Assembly: GCA_029255685.2 (NCBI GenBank)
Contig: CM055316.2
Location: 82,954,861 to 83,018,860, forward strand
Direction: 5' to 3'
Origin: Silene conica
Taxonomy: Eukaryota; Streptophyta; Magnoliopsida; Caryophyllales; Caryophyllaceae
DNA: 64,000 nt
The position numbers were made by a program, and so were the translations under genes. Below, one piece after another: positions 10,999-22,042 of this stretch. The first letter of the stretch is position 1, and the number at the start of each line of letters is the position of its first letter. Below the pieces are notes generated by a model, which saw nothing but the letters and a program-made list of their open reading frames with translations, was not told where the DNA came from and searched no databases.

Positions 10999-11017
10999 TT
11001 TCAAATGAGATTATTTT
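10999..11017. repeat. LINE target-site duplication (right, at the 5' end)
   Basis: TTTCAAATGAGATTATTTT, a perfect match to 5209-5227. Confidence 0.9.
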
Positions 11018-11225
11018 AGTCTTATTTGTATTTGTTAGGATTTGTATAAAATTCAAATACAGATCTGTTAGGTTTGCCAAACATGCAAATGAGTCGAAAT
11101 CTAAATTTGAGAATATAGTCTTTACCATTAAGTATTTTTCGGGTCAAACAACGAAATAAAAAGGCCCATCGTACAGAGCCCATATTGAGAAAGTATTGGC
11201 CTCCTCTAATAATGGACCCTTTACA

Positions 11226-11710
11226 CAGGCCCGTTTGGGAAATTTCGAAGGCCCTGTGCGAGATTTTATGAAGACCCTAAATTAGTATCGTTTAGATCAT
11301 TTTGACGCCATGTTCTTTAATTTTTTTTTTACATTTTCATGTTAAAGCAAATTAGCTATTTTATTTATTATTTTAATCGTCAACAATAAGAGAGAAAATT
11401 TCAACAAACATAAATAATATCGACCATGACGTGTGAATTTGTTATAACAAATATTAGAATTAAACTATTTATTAAAAGGGTGAATAATTGTCCTCAGAAG
11501 TAAAAAAGGAAAAAAAATGTTTACAAAAGGATTTGATCCCGGACTGCTTTCCTAAAACATGTACACTTAAGCCACTAAGCCATTGTCATTTTACTAATTT
11601 TATTTATCTCAAAGTATATATAAACTTTCTCTCGTGTTACACAATTGGGCCCCAAATTTTCGGGGGACTAGTGCGACCACACGGGTTGATCACCCATTCA
11701 GCCGGCCCTG
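11226..11710. mobile_element. Non-autonomous hAT-like element, 485 bp
   Basis: The left end is CAGGCCCG; the right end read on the minus strand is CAGGGCCG. The 8-bp duplication CCTTTACA flanks it at 11,218-11,225 and 11,711-11,718. The paralogous sequence at about 14,284-14,300 reads GGACCCTTTACACATGTTCT without interruption, a clean empty site. No transposase frame is visible. Confidence 0.8.
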
Positions 11711-11994
11711 CCTTTACACATGTTCTTGGGCTTTTGGGTGCCGAAAATTCCTATGTAATCGAGTAACGGCTGAGTAAAATGGATTTTTTTGGGATGAAAA
11801 TATGTTTTATTTAAAATTTAGGACAGGTAAAATATTTTTTCTTTTAAAACTAGAATTTATCGTAAGATTAGTTATTATATCCCCTATTTTGGTCTAGATC
11901 TATGTAATTAGATGCAAAAAAAGATTTGCTGCGTGATTAATAAGGTCAGAATTAGTAATTCTTACTTGACTAATACTAGTACTATGATTAAGAT

Positions 11995-12246
11995 TTTTTT
12001 TTTTTTTTTATGATGAGGAAACCCGCGGCCGCTACTTTCGGTGCGGACTGGGTAAACCCGCGGGTCTATGTGATAGCTTGCAAACCACATACACCAGGTA
12101 AATCACCCGAGGGTGACAGACTCGATCTATTTAGGCATGGACTCGGGCCAAGAATGCTCCACAAGATTTTGCTTTTGGGAGGCTTGAACCCGGGTCTTCT
12201 GGGAATTTTACCCAAATTTTAACCATCAGACTCCACCCTTGCGGGC
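11995..12246 (-). mobile_element. tRNA-derived SINE, copy 1
   Basis: On the minus strand the element starts GCCCGCAAGGGTGGAGTCTG and contains a box-B-like GGGTTCAAGCC. It ends in an A-tail (plus-strand T-tract 11,994-12,009). An imperfect target duplication TATGATTAAGAT / TATGATTAATAT flanks it (11,983 and 12,247). The paralogous site near 14,640 lacks it. A second, more diverged copy is at 38,544-38,756. The GC-rich segment is conspicuous in the local AT background. Confidence 0.75.
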
Positions 12247-12419
12247 TATGATTAATATCTGCTATTGAGAAATTTGCGGATTTATTGGACTTTTTTAGGG
12301 AGAGGAACGAATTTATTTTTCGTATAAGGTTAAGGTGTGAAAAATTTATAAAAAAAAAAAAAAGGTTTCTAAAAGAGTAAAATTTGTATAGGAATGAGTA
12401 ACTACGTAAATTTATTAAA

Positions 12420-13010
12420 TAAAATAAAAGTAATTTTTTTTGACAATGATGAATTGTTTAAAGGAAAATAGTTGTTAAAATCACGATTCGGATCTAGGAT
12501 CGTACGATCCTACGATCCAACAAGTGGAAAACGATTCAAATCGGTCATAGGATCTGTTTGGTGTTAGGATCGGTACAGGATCGGATAAGATCGTATATGA
12601 TCGATGGTAGGATCGTTTAGAATCGTGACATGCTTATTTGTGTTACAAAATTGTGAGTTGGTTGTTCTTCGGCCAAACTACCAAATTGGTAAAAAGAAAC
12701 TAGAGACTATTGGACAAATTGGTAAAAAAAGGAGCATGTTGGACAAACTGGTAAAAAAATTGCATATTGGACAAATTGGTAAAAAAAGTTGATTTCGTGA
12801 TATTTACACTAAAATAAATAAATAACGGAGTATCAAATATATTTTCTGAATGTTTTAATAATAAATAATATATATTGGGTCCGTCGGGTACTCGGGTCGA
12901 ACCATTTATGATTTGGCCATTTTTCGGGTCTATTATTATCAAGTGTATTAGGGTAATGGTTAGTTTACAATAATAAACATCTATGTTGGGTCATATTGGT
13001 GTAGGATGAC
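12420..13010. other. Gene-free spacer between the two orbitide-locus copies
   Basis: AT-rich. 12,490-12,625 holds clustered GGATCGT/ACGATCC words in both orientations. 12,690-12,790 holds three to four copies of a roughly 30-bp unit containing TTGGACAAATTGGTAAAAAA. No gene is seen. Confidence 0.5.
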
Positions 13011-13104
13011 GTGAATGCATCAAATTGCTTGAAAAGATTTTGTTTTAATATAGATATAAGATATTTGACCATCTTACGTGTTGTATTTCTAGATGCTCCA
13101 CGGA

Positions 13105-13930
13105 TTAAATTGTTGTCACGCCATGCATGTCAAATATTTTATAATTGGATAATTAAATTATTATTAATTAACATAAACACATTATAAATATCGACTTTAT
13201 TAAGCTAAGTGAAGCATAATAAAAGTACAAAAATATAAGCAAAGTAATTAAGCAAACAATTACATTTTGGATTTCAGTAAATGAACGACAACGAGTAATA
13301 TTTATCCACAGATTAGAATTTGTGACAGATATATCCGTCGCAAACTTATTACGGGTTGAGTTATATCCATATGTAGGAGGTAGTAGCAACTAGCAAATTG
13401 TTATGTTCTTCTCTACCAACATGAATAATACTTGACCCGTTTGGATGATATTAATCATCCACGGAGTAATTAATAATGCTTTAAAATTACTTGAGTCGTT
13501 GCAGGCGGACCCCCTAGTAGCAAGGGGTGGCGATCGGGTCGGTTGTTATCCTAAACTTAAAAAGATTGGTTTAGAAGACGTATTTTTACTACCCCAAATA
13601 TTGCTAATAAATAATAATTAAGTAAATTTTATCCCATTAAATATAAAATAAACATCTTATGCTTCAATAGTAAAGGCTTTAACTACCCGACTATTCGTAG
13701 TGGGTTCGATTCCCATTATATGTTTATTTTCTTTTTAAAATTTTGTTGCTACCTCGACATTAAATCTTGGGTTCGTTCTTTGCACGCAGGTGATGGGGCG
13801 CTGATGACGATTCTGTCCCTGTGTAACGGCTTTTCACGCACTTCCGTCGTGTTTGGCCTTTAGATGACTAGATCCCATGGTTGATGTGTTATGTATTGTC
13901 ATGGTGGTTGTTCTACTTCTATCTTTATTT
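13105..13930 (+). pseudogene. Decayed second copy of the orbitide precursor gene
   Basis: The promoter, TATA box and 5' leader (13,110-13,270) match 567-740, but the coding exon 1 (leader and core) is absent. The last part of the intron (CATCCACGGAGTAATTAATA, near 13,456) and the 3' exon/UTR (13,785-13,925) are conserved. The follower exon reads ADD-D-S-V-P-V before TAA, matching ADDASAPV of the intact copy, but it is shorter by about two bases after the AG, which breaks the frame. Insertions at about 13,308-13,437 and 13,503-13,785 interrupt it further. It cannot yield a cyclic peptide as read. Confidence 0.75.
13671..13725 (+). other. tRNA-like fragment (possible SINE head)
   Basis: Contains GGGTTCGATTCCC, a good RNA polymerase III B box, preceded by a short stem ACTATTCGTAGT. 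No complete acceptor stem or D arm can be folded, so it is not called a tRNA gene. It lies in an insertion within the decayed orbitide copy. Confidence 0.35.
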
Positions 13931-14439
13931 ATCGTTTTAGTTTTATTCGTCTTTTTTTTGACAAATTCTCATTTAAAACAGATATATTCATTTTAATTCT
14001 AAAATAAATCAAGTATACTCACATAGTCCGGGTCTGAATGAGACAAAACAAATATAACCACTTGGTATGAAGCTATATAAGTATAATACTTTAATTTATA
14101 AAATGGATATTAATGGATTGATCTTTCTTTAAAAAAAAAAAGGATATGGACGCCTCAAAAACGAGTAATACTTGATTGCTTTCAAGTATTTTTTTGGGTC
14201 AAACAACGAAATAAGAAGGCCCAGAGTGCAGAGCCCAAATTGAGAACCAAGATTGAGAAAGTATTGGCCTACTCTAAAATATGGACCCTTTACACATGTT
14301 CTTGGGCTTCTTAGTGTTGATAATTCCTATTTAAGAAAAATTTTTGTTTAAGACGAAAATATTTATCTTAAATTTAAGATAGGTCAAATTTTTTTTCTTT
14401 GAAAACTATCGATTTATAGGAGATTAGTTGTTATATCCT

Positions 14440-14622
14440 CTTGTGACGGGTATATCCGTCACAAACTTGCAACGGGTCAAGTATCACCACTTGAGAAGAT
14501 AAAACAAAAAATAAAAGCGCTTAGGGACTAACAAATGATTTGTCTTTATCTATCAGAGTGGATATTATTTGACCCGTCACAAACTTGTGACGGATATTGC
14601 CTTCACAAATGAAAATTTGTGT
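14440..14622. mobile_element. Palindromic MITE of the TGTGACGG family
   Basis: Arms contain TTGTGACGGGTATATCCGTC on the left and its complement-like CCGTCACAAACTTGTGACGG on the right, ending CAAATGAAAATTTGTG. The paralogous position near 11,885 lacks it. Other members are at 38,341-38,516 and, less completely, near 30,770, 34,300, 43,200, 45,390 and 63,690. Confidence 0.6.
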
Positions 14623-14928
14623 CTAATTAATACGATGAGAATTAAGATTTGTAATTGAGAAATTTGAGGATTTGTTTAATTTCTTATGGGGGGAGAAGAA
14701 AAAAGTTTTTTTTTACAAGAGTAAGGTGTGTAAAAATTTATGAAAAAAATAGTCTGTAAAAGAGCAAAACTCGTCATGAATGTGTAACTGTATCATAGAA
14801 AATAGTCCGCTTACAATACATATATAGGAAAATTAAAGACCCTTAAACTATTAAATGACCAACTAACCGAGCTTATATTACAAGTGTAATTAACTGACAG
14901 ACGACACTTAATAAAGTGAGGATGATAA

Positions 14929-15150
14929 TCCCCTATATATAAAAGGAAGGTTATTTCTAGGTTTGTGATTGGCTGAAATTTTTAGTTTTTAATTTTTTTT
15001 TTACACATTAACCGACCCCACTCTCTCCACTTACTTTCTCTCCAATTAATTACCCTCTCTCCTCATTTTTTATTATTTTTCATATACATATTCATATGTT
15101 AAAAAGCTTATGATAAAAAAAATTAATCACATTCAACCTTACAATAAAAG
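14929..15150 (+). mobile_element. Helitron-like 5' end fragment
   Basis: Begins TCCCCTATATATAAAAGGAA, closely matching the 5' end of the element at 16,248. No matching 3' hairpin plus CTRRT end can be assigned, so only a fragment is called. Confidence 0.35.
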
Positions 15151-15152
15151 AA

Positions 15153-16010
15153 AATTTTAAAAAAATTCGGAAATCTATATAGGTGACAACAAATTTTAAT
15201 TAAAAAAAAATTACAATTCCGGAAAATTAACCTCTTGGATGCCTTGACAATTAAAATTAAATTAGAATTTTTGTATAAACGGTCTCATAGTCTCATACCA
15301 TAAGACGATCAACACATATAAAAAGAAAAATCGTTTATTAGCACTGAAGGAACAACTTTTTATATAAGACCGTATTACTCTATAATTTGTGACAATTAAA
15401 ATGTATAAAAGCAAAGTTATATACTATATAAACATATACATTAAATTTATCACGAGGCCCAAATTTTAAGATTTCGATGAAAAATAAATCCTAAAAATAT
15501 CTATATTTCCAAAAATATGAAAAAAAAAGTCACTATTTAATCAAAAGTGGTCACTACGTATCAAAATGTGATCACTTTCAGAAAATTTTTAAAAAATCGG
15601 AAATCTATACAGGGGACAACAAATTTTAATAAAAAAATATTACAATTCCGGAAAATTAACCTCTTGGATACCTTGACAATTATAATTAAATTAGAATTTT
15701 TTTATGAACGGTCTCATACTCTCATACCATAAGACGATCAACATATATAAAAAGAAAATTCGTTTATTAGCACTGAAGGAACAACTTTTTATATGAGACC
15801 GTATTACTCTATAATTTGTGACAATTAAAATGTATAAAAGCAAATTTATATACTATATAAACATATACATTAAATTTAACACGAGGCCCAATTTTTAAGA
15901 TTTTGATGAAAAATAAATCCTAAAAATATCTATATTTCCAAAAATATGAAAAAAAAGGTCACTATTTAATCAAAAGTGGTCACTACGTATCAAAATGTGA
16001 TCACTTTCCT
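15153..16010. repeat. 428-bp tandem duplication
   Basis: 15,153-15,580 and 15,581-16,010 are near-identical head-to-tail copies, including CACGAGGCCCAA and AAAAGTGGTCACTACGTATC. A perfect 16-bp palindrome, GGTCGCATGTGCGACC (16,015-16,030), follows directly. Confidence 0.85.
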
Positions 16011-16247
16011 ACTGGTCGCATGTGCGACCGTCGTAAAGTAGAATTTTGCGAAATGGTAAATTAAGGCTACATAAAATAATACGAGTAATAATTATTATTA
16101 GGTGATATTGTCGACTCATGCATCTATATCGATCTATGTTTTTATTGTTGTCTATAAACCCAAAATATATATTTTTACAAGCTCAGAAATAGTTGGGGTC
16201 AACAAAAATATACAATGCCGTTTTATTATATACGGTTTTAGATTAAA

Positions 16248-17342
16248 TCCCCTATCTATAAAAGGAACAACTTTTCCTACTTTTTCATTGGTTGCTTAAT
16301 TTTAGGAAATTAAAACCTTCTTTTTGGCCATGTCCCACCACTCACACAAGGAGCTTTAATTTTTCTTCATTTTACTTTTCTCTATTTAACATTCTAAAGT
16401 TACGAATAATTTTTATCTCCATAATAAAAAAAAACAACTTTACTCCAAATTTGAAAATAAAAAAATCACTAAAATTCTACCCAAAAACATAAAATTCAAC
16501 AATATTAAAAAAAGTTGGACAATTAGAAGTAATTAACAAATATTTAGAGGTATGAAAAACGAAAAAAATTATACAAAGGGTTAAAAATTAACAAACATAT
16601 GTATATCTAAAAAAAATGAAAAAAATACACGAGGAGATAAAAATTAACAAAATAACGTAAATTAAAAAATGAAAGAAACGTAGATCAAAGACTTTTGAAT
16701 AAGATCAAATAAACCCAACCCAATAAAATTTAAAAAATGAAAAAAATACACGAGGAGATAAAAATTAACAAAAAAACGTAGATTAAAAAATGAAAGAAGC
16801 GTAGATCAATTTTTTTTGAATAAGATCAAATAAACCCAACCCATTAAATTAACAAAAAAAAAATATAAATTTACGATTTTTAAGAAAATATAACAACCTT
16901 CGAGAATTAGTCAATTAGAGCTACGTTAACATCGAGTAAAAAGATGGTCTTAATAACAATACATTATTATTTTCTTTATAAAATCATCTACAAATTTTAA
17001 GAGACTGCTATTAAAAATATTTCTATCATTTTACTTTCATTTAGAGAGTAAGTTATTTAAAGGGTAAGATAAAGAAATACAATACAATTTCTTTATCTAT
17101 TTTATATGGTTCAAATTTATTTCATAATGTCATGATTATTTATTTCAATTTATATAATCATTAAAAAAAGTTTAATTATACCAGTAAATCAATTATTTGG
17201 AGTTAAAATAATCCCTGAATTCATAATTTATATATTTCTCATTTAAGTTCATATTAAATTATATTTGTACTACTTTTTTTAATATATTTACGAAATTTTT
17301 AGAAATAAACCCGTACATTTTTTGTACGGGCATAAAACTAGT
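16248..17342 (+). mobile_element. Non-autonomous Helitron-like element
   Basis: The 5' end is TC (16,248) followed by CCCTATCTATAAAAGG. The 3' end has the hairpin CCCGTACA-TTTTT-TGTACGGG (17,310-17,330), then CATAAAA and CTAGT (17,338-17,342). An 11-12 bp gap between a subterminal hairpin and CTRRT is the Helitron signature. Inside, a unit of about 120 bp is duplicated (about 16,616-16,735 and 16,736-16,856). The base after CTAGT is A rather than the expected T, and no Rep/helicase frame is present. Confidence 0.6.
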
Positions 17343-18064
17343 AGTTTTCTTAAAGGGAGGAATTAATTTCATAAAGGGAGGATACTATTGATTTCTTTAT
17401 TTGGTTCACTCTCACAAACATTATTATACTACCATTCTCATTCGTTTACCCTTTTGTTTTGAAGTAAATCTACGACCATCCGATTTATCTCAATTTTAAT
17501 CCGTTTCGTCGATGGTTTTTAGGCCTTGTTTTTTCCGACTTAATTTCAGCTCGTTTTATTTATACTCGACGTTATTCAGTTTATTTTCATTCAGTTCAAT
17601 TCCGCTCATCTTTTCACAAAATAACTCTTAATTCAATTCTATTCAATTAAGTTCATTTCCAACTTGGCTCATTTAAATTTAATTTTAACTTTTTTCAGCT
17701 GAAAAGAACCGAACCTTACTGCTCTAATAATCGTAATAACAAAGTCAAAATGGGTTGACTATTTATCTACGTTGATGGAGACTGTTTCTTCAACACGCAA
17801 ATGGGAAAAAAAAAATCATGACAAAAAGAAGAAAACTATGCCATAAAAAATGCAATTTCTTCCCAATTTCACATTTTCACAATGTCAAAACATGGAAAAT
17901 TGGAAAATAACAAGTCAAATAATCATCATAAATTCATCATTTTATTACATTATTATTCAACAATTAACAATTCTCAAAAACAATATCAAATTACATTACA
18001 AATTAATCTACAATCACAAATTAAAATTATATTATCAGACGGTTTCACACCCTGAGACGATCGA
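17343..18064. other. Intergenic, 3' side of the EF-hand gene
   Basis: AT-rich. 17,515-17,715 is a copy of the dispersed CAGTTCA/GAACTGAA repeat family seen throughout the window. The stretch next to 18,064 is probably the 3' UTR of the minus-strand EF-hand gene. No further gene is seen. Confidence 0.4.
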
Positions 18065-18415
18065 TCAATACAAAAATTGAAGTTCTTGATTAAGCAAATC
18101 TTCAGCTTGATCCATTAATTGAGGACTTAATCTAAACATTAAAACACAAAATTCCATTTCACTAAGTGCACCATCACCATCATAATCACCTTCTTTTAAC
18201 ATATCCATTAAATCATCATCATTTAATCCTTGTAAACCTAAAAATTCTGCATTTTTCTTCAAACTATCAAATGTAATCACATCTTTATCAACATCCTTAA
18301 TTAATTGAAACCCTTTACATATTTCTTCAATTAATGCATCCCCTCCTAATTTTTCTGCCATTATTGGTAAATGATCTTCAAAATTTTGTGGGTTTTTGTT
18401 GTTAATTGATGCCAT
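18065..18415 (-). CDS. EF-hand calcium-binding protein, PBP1/KIC type
   Basis: 116 residues from a single exon. The one canonical EF-hand loop is DYDGDGALSEME (residues 77-88), with Asp at 1, 3 and 5 and Glu at 12. It is followed by the family signature FCVLMFRLSP (89-98). An upstream degenerate helix-loop-helix spans about residues 20-58 (MAEKLGGDALIEEIC, VITFDSLKKNA). Arabidopsis members are PBP1 (PINOID-binding), its paralogue KRP1 and KIC (binds the kinesin KCBP); they are 120-135 residues long, single-EF-hand and act in Ca2+-dependent control of partners. No membrane segment or signal peptide. It is divergently arranged with its paralogue at 25,568. Which Arabidopsis member is the true orthologue cannot be settled here. 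Confidence 0.9.
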   Translation of the reverse strand: MASINNKNPQNFEDHLPIMAEKLGGDALIEEICKGFQLIKDVDKDVITFDSLKKNAEFLGLQGLNDDDLMDMLKEGDYDGDGALSEMEFCVLMFRLSPQLMDQAEDLLNQELQFLY

Positions 18416-18440
18416 TTTTTTAATAAAGTTTTATGAATGA

Positions 18441-18592
18441 AATGATTTGTCGGGTTGGTAAGGAAACGGTATATTTTTTTCGTGTTAACCAGGAGTATTC
18501 CTACCACGTACTGAGAAATGATTTATCGGGAATTGGGAAGGAAACGGGTATTTTTTTTTTGTGTGCGTAACCAGGAGTATTCCTACCACGTA
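18441..18592. repeat. Duplicated promoter segment upstream of the EF-hand gene
   Basis: 18,441-18,510 and 18,516-18,592 are two copies of a 70-77 bp unit, both ending in CCAGGAGTATTCCTACCACG. Read on the gene strand, each carries TACGTGGTAGG, an ACGTGG (ABRE/G-box-like) core. The first copy also contains a TATA-like AAATATACC on the minus strand, about 55-60 bp from the ATG. Confidence 0.7.
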
Positions 18593-18599
18593 AGAAAAC

Positions 18600-21500
18600 G
18601 GTATATGAGAATATATCGTAATATATCGTATCGATCGATATTATGATATGATTATTAAGATTTTATTGTGATTATATGTATGTATGATTAAGATTTGAGA
18701 GTTTTTTTAGGGAATTTTATAGAGTGTTTGAGTATGGTAGGGACTTGCTAAGAAAGAGACGTTGGGCATGTTTGCAACTTCGTGTATGTTTTGTTTTAGT
18801 TAGTCGGCCGATTTCGTGGAATTGCCACTAAGTTTCGTAGAAGGATATGTGAGGGTATAATTGTCTTTTTGTTGAGGGATTCTTCGTGTATTTTTGGTGT
18901 TCTACTATTCAAATGTAACATCCTTGTAGGTTCACCTTGATAGATAGGTCGATCATTCAAATTAGGAATGAGTCTATAGTTATTATTTCGGTTTTCGGTT
19001 TTCGGTTTTCAGGACATGAACTCAGGATGGAACATGTTAGATTGGTTTTTCTTGGGTTTCGTGTGTTATTTAGACTCTGTTTTTTCGACTCAAAATAGGT
19101 GAATGGAACTGAATTGAGCTGAGTTGAAATTAACTCCAAAAAAAAAGAGTTTTACCTGTAAGAGTTGAGTTGTGACTTGAAAGCAAACAAATTGCGCTAT
19201 ACTAATTCGGATTTCAGATCATATTCAGATTAATTATAAAGTAGGGTCACGGGGTGGTTTGTAACGTTCAAGTTAATTAAGATATGTTTGCATTGGGCTT
19301 GAGTCCGGTAAGCCTAATTCGGTTTATTTTAAGTGTGTTTAGAGTGTATTGTTGTTGAGTTGTTTAGAGATAGAAGTTGATCGAGACCAACATCGGGTTT
19401 TGAGTCACACTCGAAATGATTAATTACGGTATAGATTCAATCGCGTGATGAGACAAGTGGGTAAGTCAATTTTGCCAAGTCTAATCGTGTACTTATAACA
19501 AACTAAGTAACTCACCTTCGAACAATAATATACATCTCTTCCATTGCACACGACTACTCAATATACGTCACTATGTAAGTGCATTCCGAGCAAACATATG
19601 AAAATATTATGAGAGCAAGAATAACAAACACGAATACACCACAAGTCCGTTATATGCAGTGACGAAGTTAAGATTTTAACTTTTAAGACCCTAGAGGTTT
19701 AATTTTTGTAATCTTACTATATCGTATGGCAACATGCATACAATTAAACTGATTTTTACTATCAATACACTGTGAAAAATCACATGTTGGTCTCCCACAT
19801 CGGAGAAAAGAAAGAAGTATAATCTACTTTAGCTGCTCCACCAATCAATGTCAATTGATGGTTTTGGTATGAAACCTCGTTGAATTTGTAAAATAAAAAT
19901 TCCCTAATCCTCGATTGGTGCAATTCAAGCTGATATGAAATCTAATCGGCACTTTTATTTTTACAAGCGCTTCTTATATTTACGTCATCACCCCATTGAT
20001 CAAATTTTCAGACTACACCACTGGTTATTTTAATCGAAACTCTAAAAACCGTATGAACATTTTGTCTTGTAATTCGGATGGTGCTACATACTTTATCTTT
20101 TCAGACAATCCTTATATTTACGTTATTAGTTATTAGTTATGACCCGATTGATCAAATTTTCCGAATCCAAACCGGAAAGGCCCCATGGATACATTGTCTA
20201 TTTGTCTGATAATTTGGATGATGTTAGGTATGTGTGTGGCCATTTTTATGCATAAGTTAAGCAATAAATGAAGTTTCCTCCTCTTGTTTGTCCAATTATT
20301 ATTATTATTATCATTACAAGTTACGTACGTATCGCGATTCGTATAACCATATATAATGAATTGATTGTTGACGTGAATGTGGATGCAATTTGTTTTGGTA
20401 CATATTTACGGAAATTGGGAGGATGCTTCATCCATCCACATACCACCATTCACTTTCATACTTTCATATCGGCGAATTCTATGCTCCTCCTAACGTACAT
20501 TTTCTGTACCTATCGGTCGTACAATTTGTCACTCTTATGAAAATTGTTAGCGGGTGTACACTCGTACAATCAGTTATATACATCTGTTAATATAAGTTTT
20601 AAATTTTATAGCAAAAAATTTGAGCTTATGATATATTTTACGAGCTCAAGTCAAAATTGTATATAAACTCAAGTAGATTTGTATCGGAGGTACAATGCTC
20701 ATATACATCTAGATGTATTATCCTATTTGTGGGATTAGGTTTACAAATTTCAGTTTCATACGGTAATGTATATCTCAAAATTAAAAAAGGTGACCTATGA
20801 TAGATTAGATAAAAAGAGAATATTTATGGATTAACAAAAAGTTTTGGTGTTGAGCAGGAGAATTCTTTACCGACAGTTGAAACAATTTTTTTCGGGATAT
20901 TAAAGATAATTTAATGGGTTGATTTCTCCCAAATTTACCCTTTTCATTCGCGAGGGTCAGAAATCGAACTCGGTCCCTGTTCTTTTGGACTTCAAGTCAC
21001 TTAATTTAAGTTCACTTCAGATCTTATAAGTCCAGTTCAGTTCCTATAAGTTTAGTTCAGTTCAGATTCTATAAATTCAGTTCAGTTCAGTTTCAATCCA
21101 AAAGAACATGGCCTTATTATCGCTCACGTTAGTCAATATTCGTAGGTTTTCCTACATATGCAAATGGAAACATATTAATTCGTTCTAATTATAAGAAGGA
21201 TATTATTAGGAGATTTGGCCTATATTTGGGTCTGCTACCATCAGGTTAGCCAAATTACGGTTATGATTTTTTTAAGAGTCATATTTCGATTAACACATCA
21301 ACTATCATCAATAATACAATTTCTATATTATATGGATATACTTTCGCCTCTATAATCTTAACAATTACTTCCAATTTTGATAGAAATATTAAGAAAATAG
21401 AAGAAAACCAACTATTGGATACATAACAAGTGCATCAAATTGAGTGCAAAGGTTTAAAATTGTTCGTTAGAGTTATGTTTAAAGTAGAAAGATAGATTAA

Positions 21501-22042
21501 AATTCTTGAAACGATATAGGTAAATAAATGAGCGGGACAGAAGACTAGAAGAGTATGCTAGCAACATAGATAACTACCCATAATCTATTGTGGGGCTATG
21601 TGGTGATCCATTGATAAGCTGACCAAAAAAAGCATCATTTATTTAACAAAGTTTATAAGTATTGAGTTGCTTTTCATGTGTGTAATAATATATTCTTCCA
21701 TATATTTATTGTAAAATTAGAAGCAATAGATTACTGGTTTACACGTCATAATGGTTGAAACTCAATCAATTATTTATATCTTAAAATGTTTTCGCAATTA
21801 ATTGGCCATTTAAGTGAACTTCCGATTATTAAGAAGATCACTTATTTTTAATGTAAATAGTTCGAGCTTGATTTGAAATAACACAAGCTCCGTTCTAACC
21901 TAGCCTAACCTAGCCTAGCCTAGTATCGTTCCTTTTTCCCAAAATAAAACAAACCACAATTTCAATCTTTTTTATAGGTACACGGCCAAGTGTACAACTT
22001 CGATAATAATAAAGCAAGTATAACTACGGAGTATATATCTAT
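18600..22042. other. Gene-free intergenic region
   Basis: AT-rich. No exon is supported. Near 19,783, TGTTGGTCTCCCACATCGGA resembles the 5' end of TRIM/small LTR elements, but the other LTR end was not found. 20,972-21,113 is a short inverted-repeat element (GGTCCCTGTTCTTTTGGA and its complement TCCAAAAGAACATGGCC) of the same dispersed family as 60,940-61,157. Confidence 0.4.

Noticed and set aside
12010..12222. 70-codon plus-strand open frame
   Set aside because: It is the antisense reading of the SINE at 11,995-12,246.
13671..13725. Second tRNA gene
   Set aside because: A good B box but no pairing acceptor stem, D arm or anticodon stem of normal length.
19783..20000. TRIM or solo LTR
   Set aside because: TGTTGGTCTCCCACATCGGA resembles an LTR start, but no matching CA end, target duplication or primer-binding site could be located.
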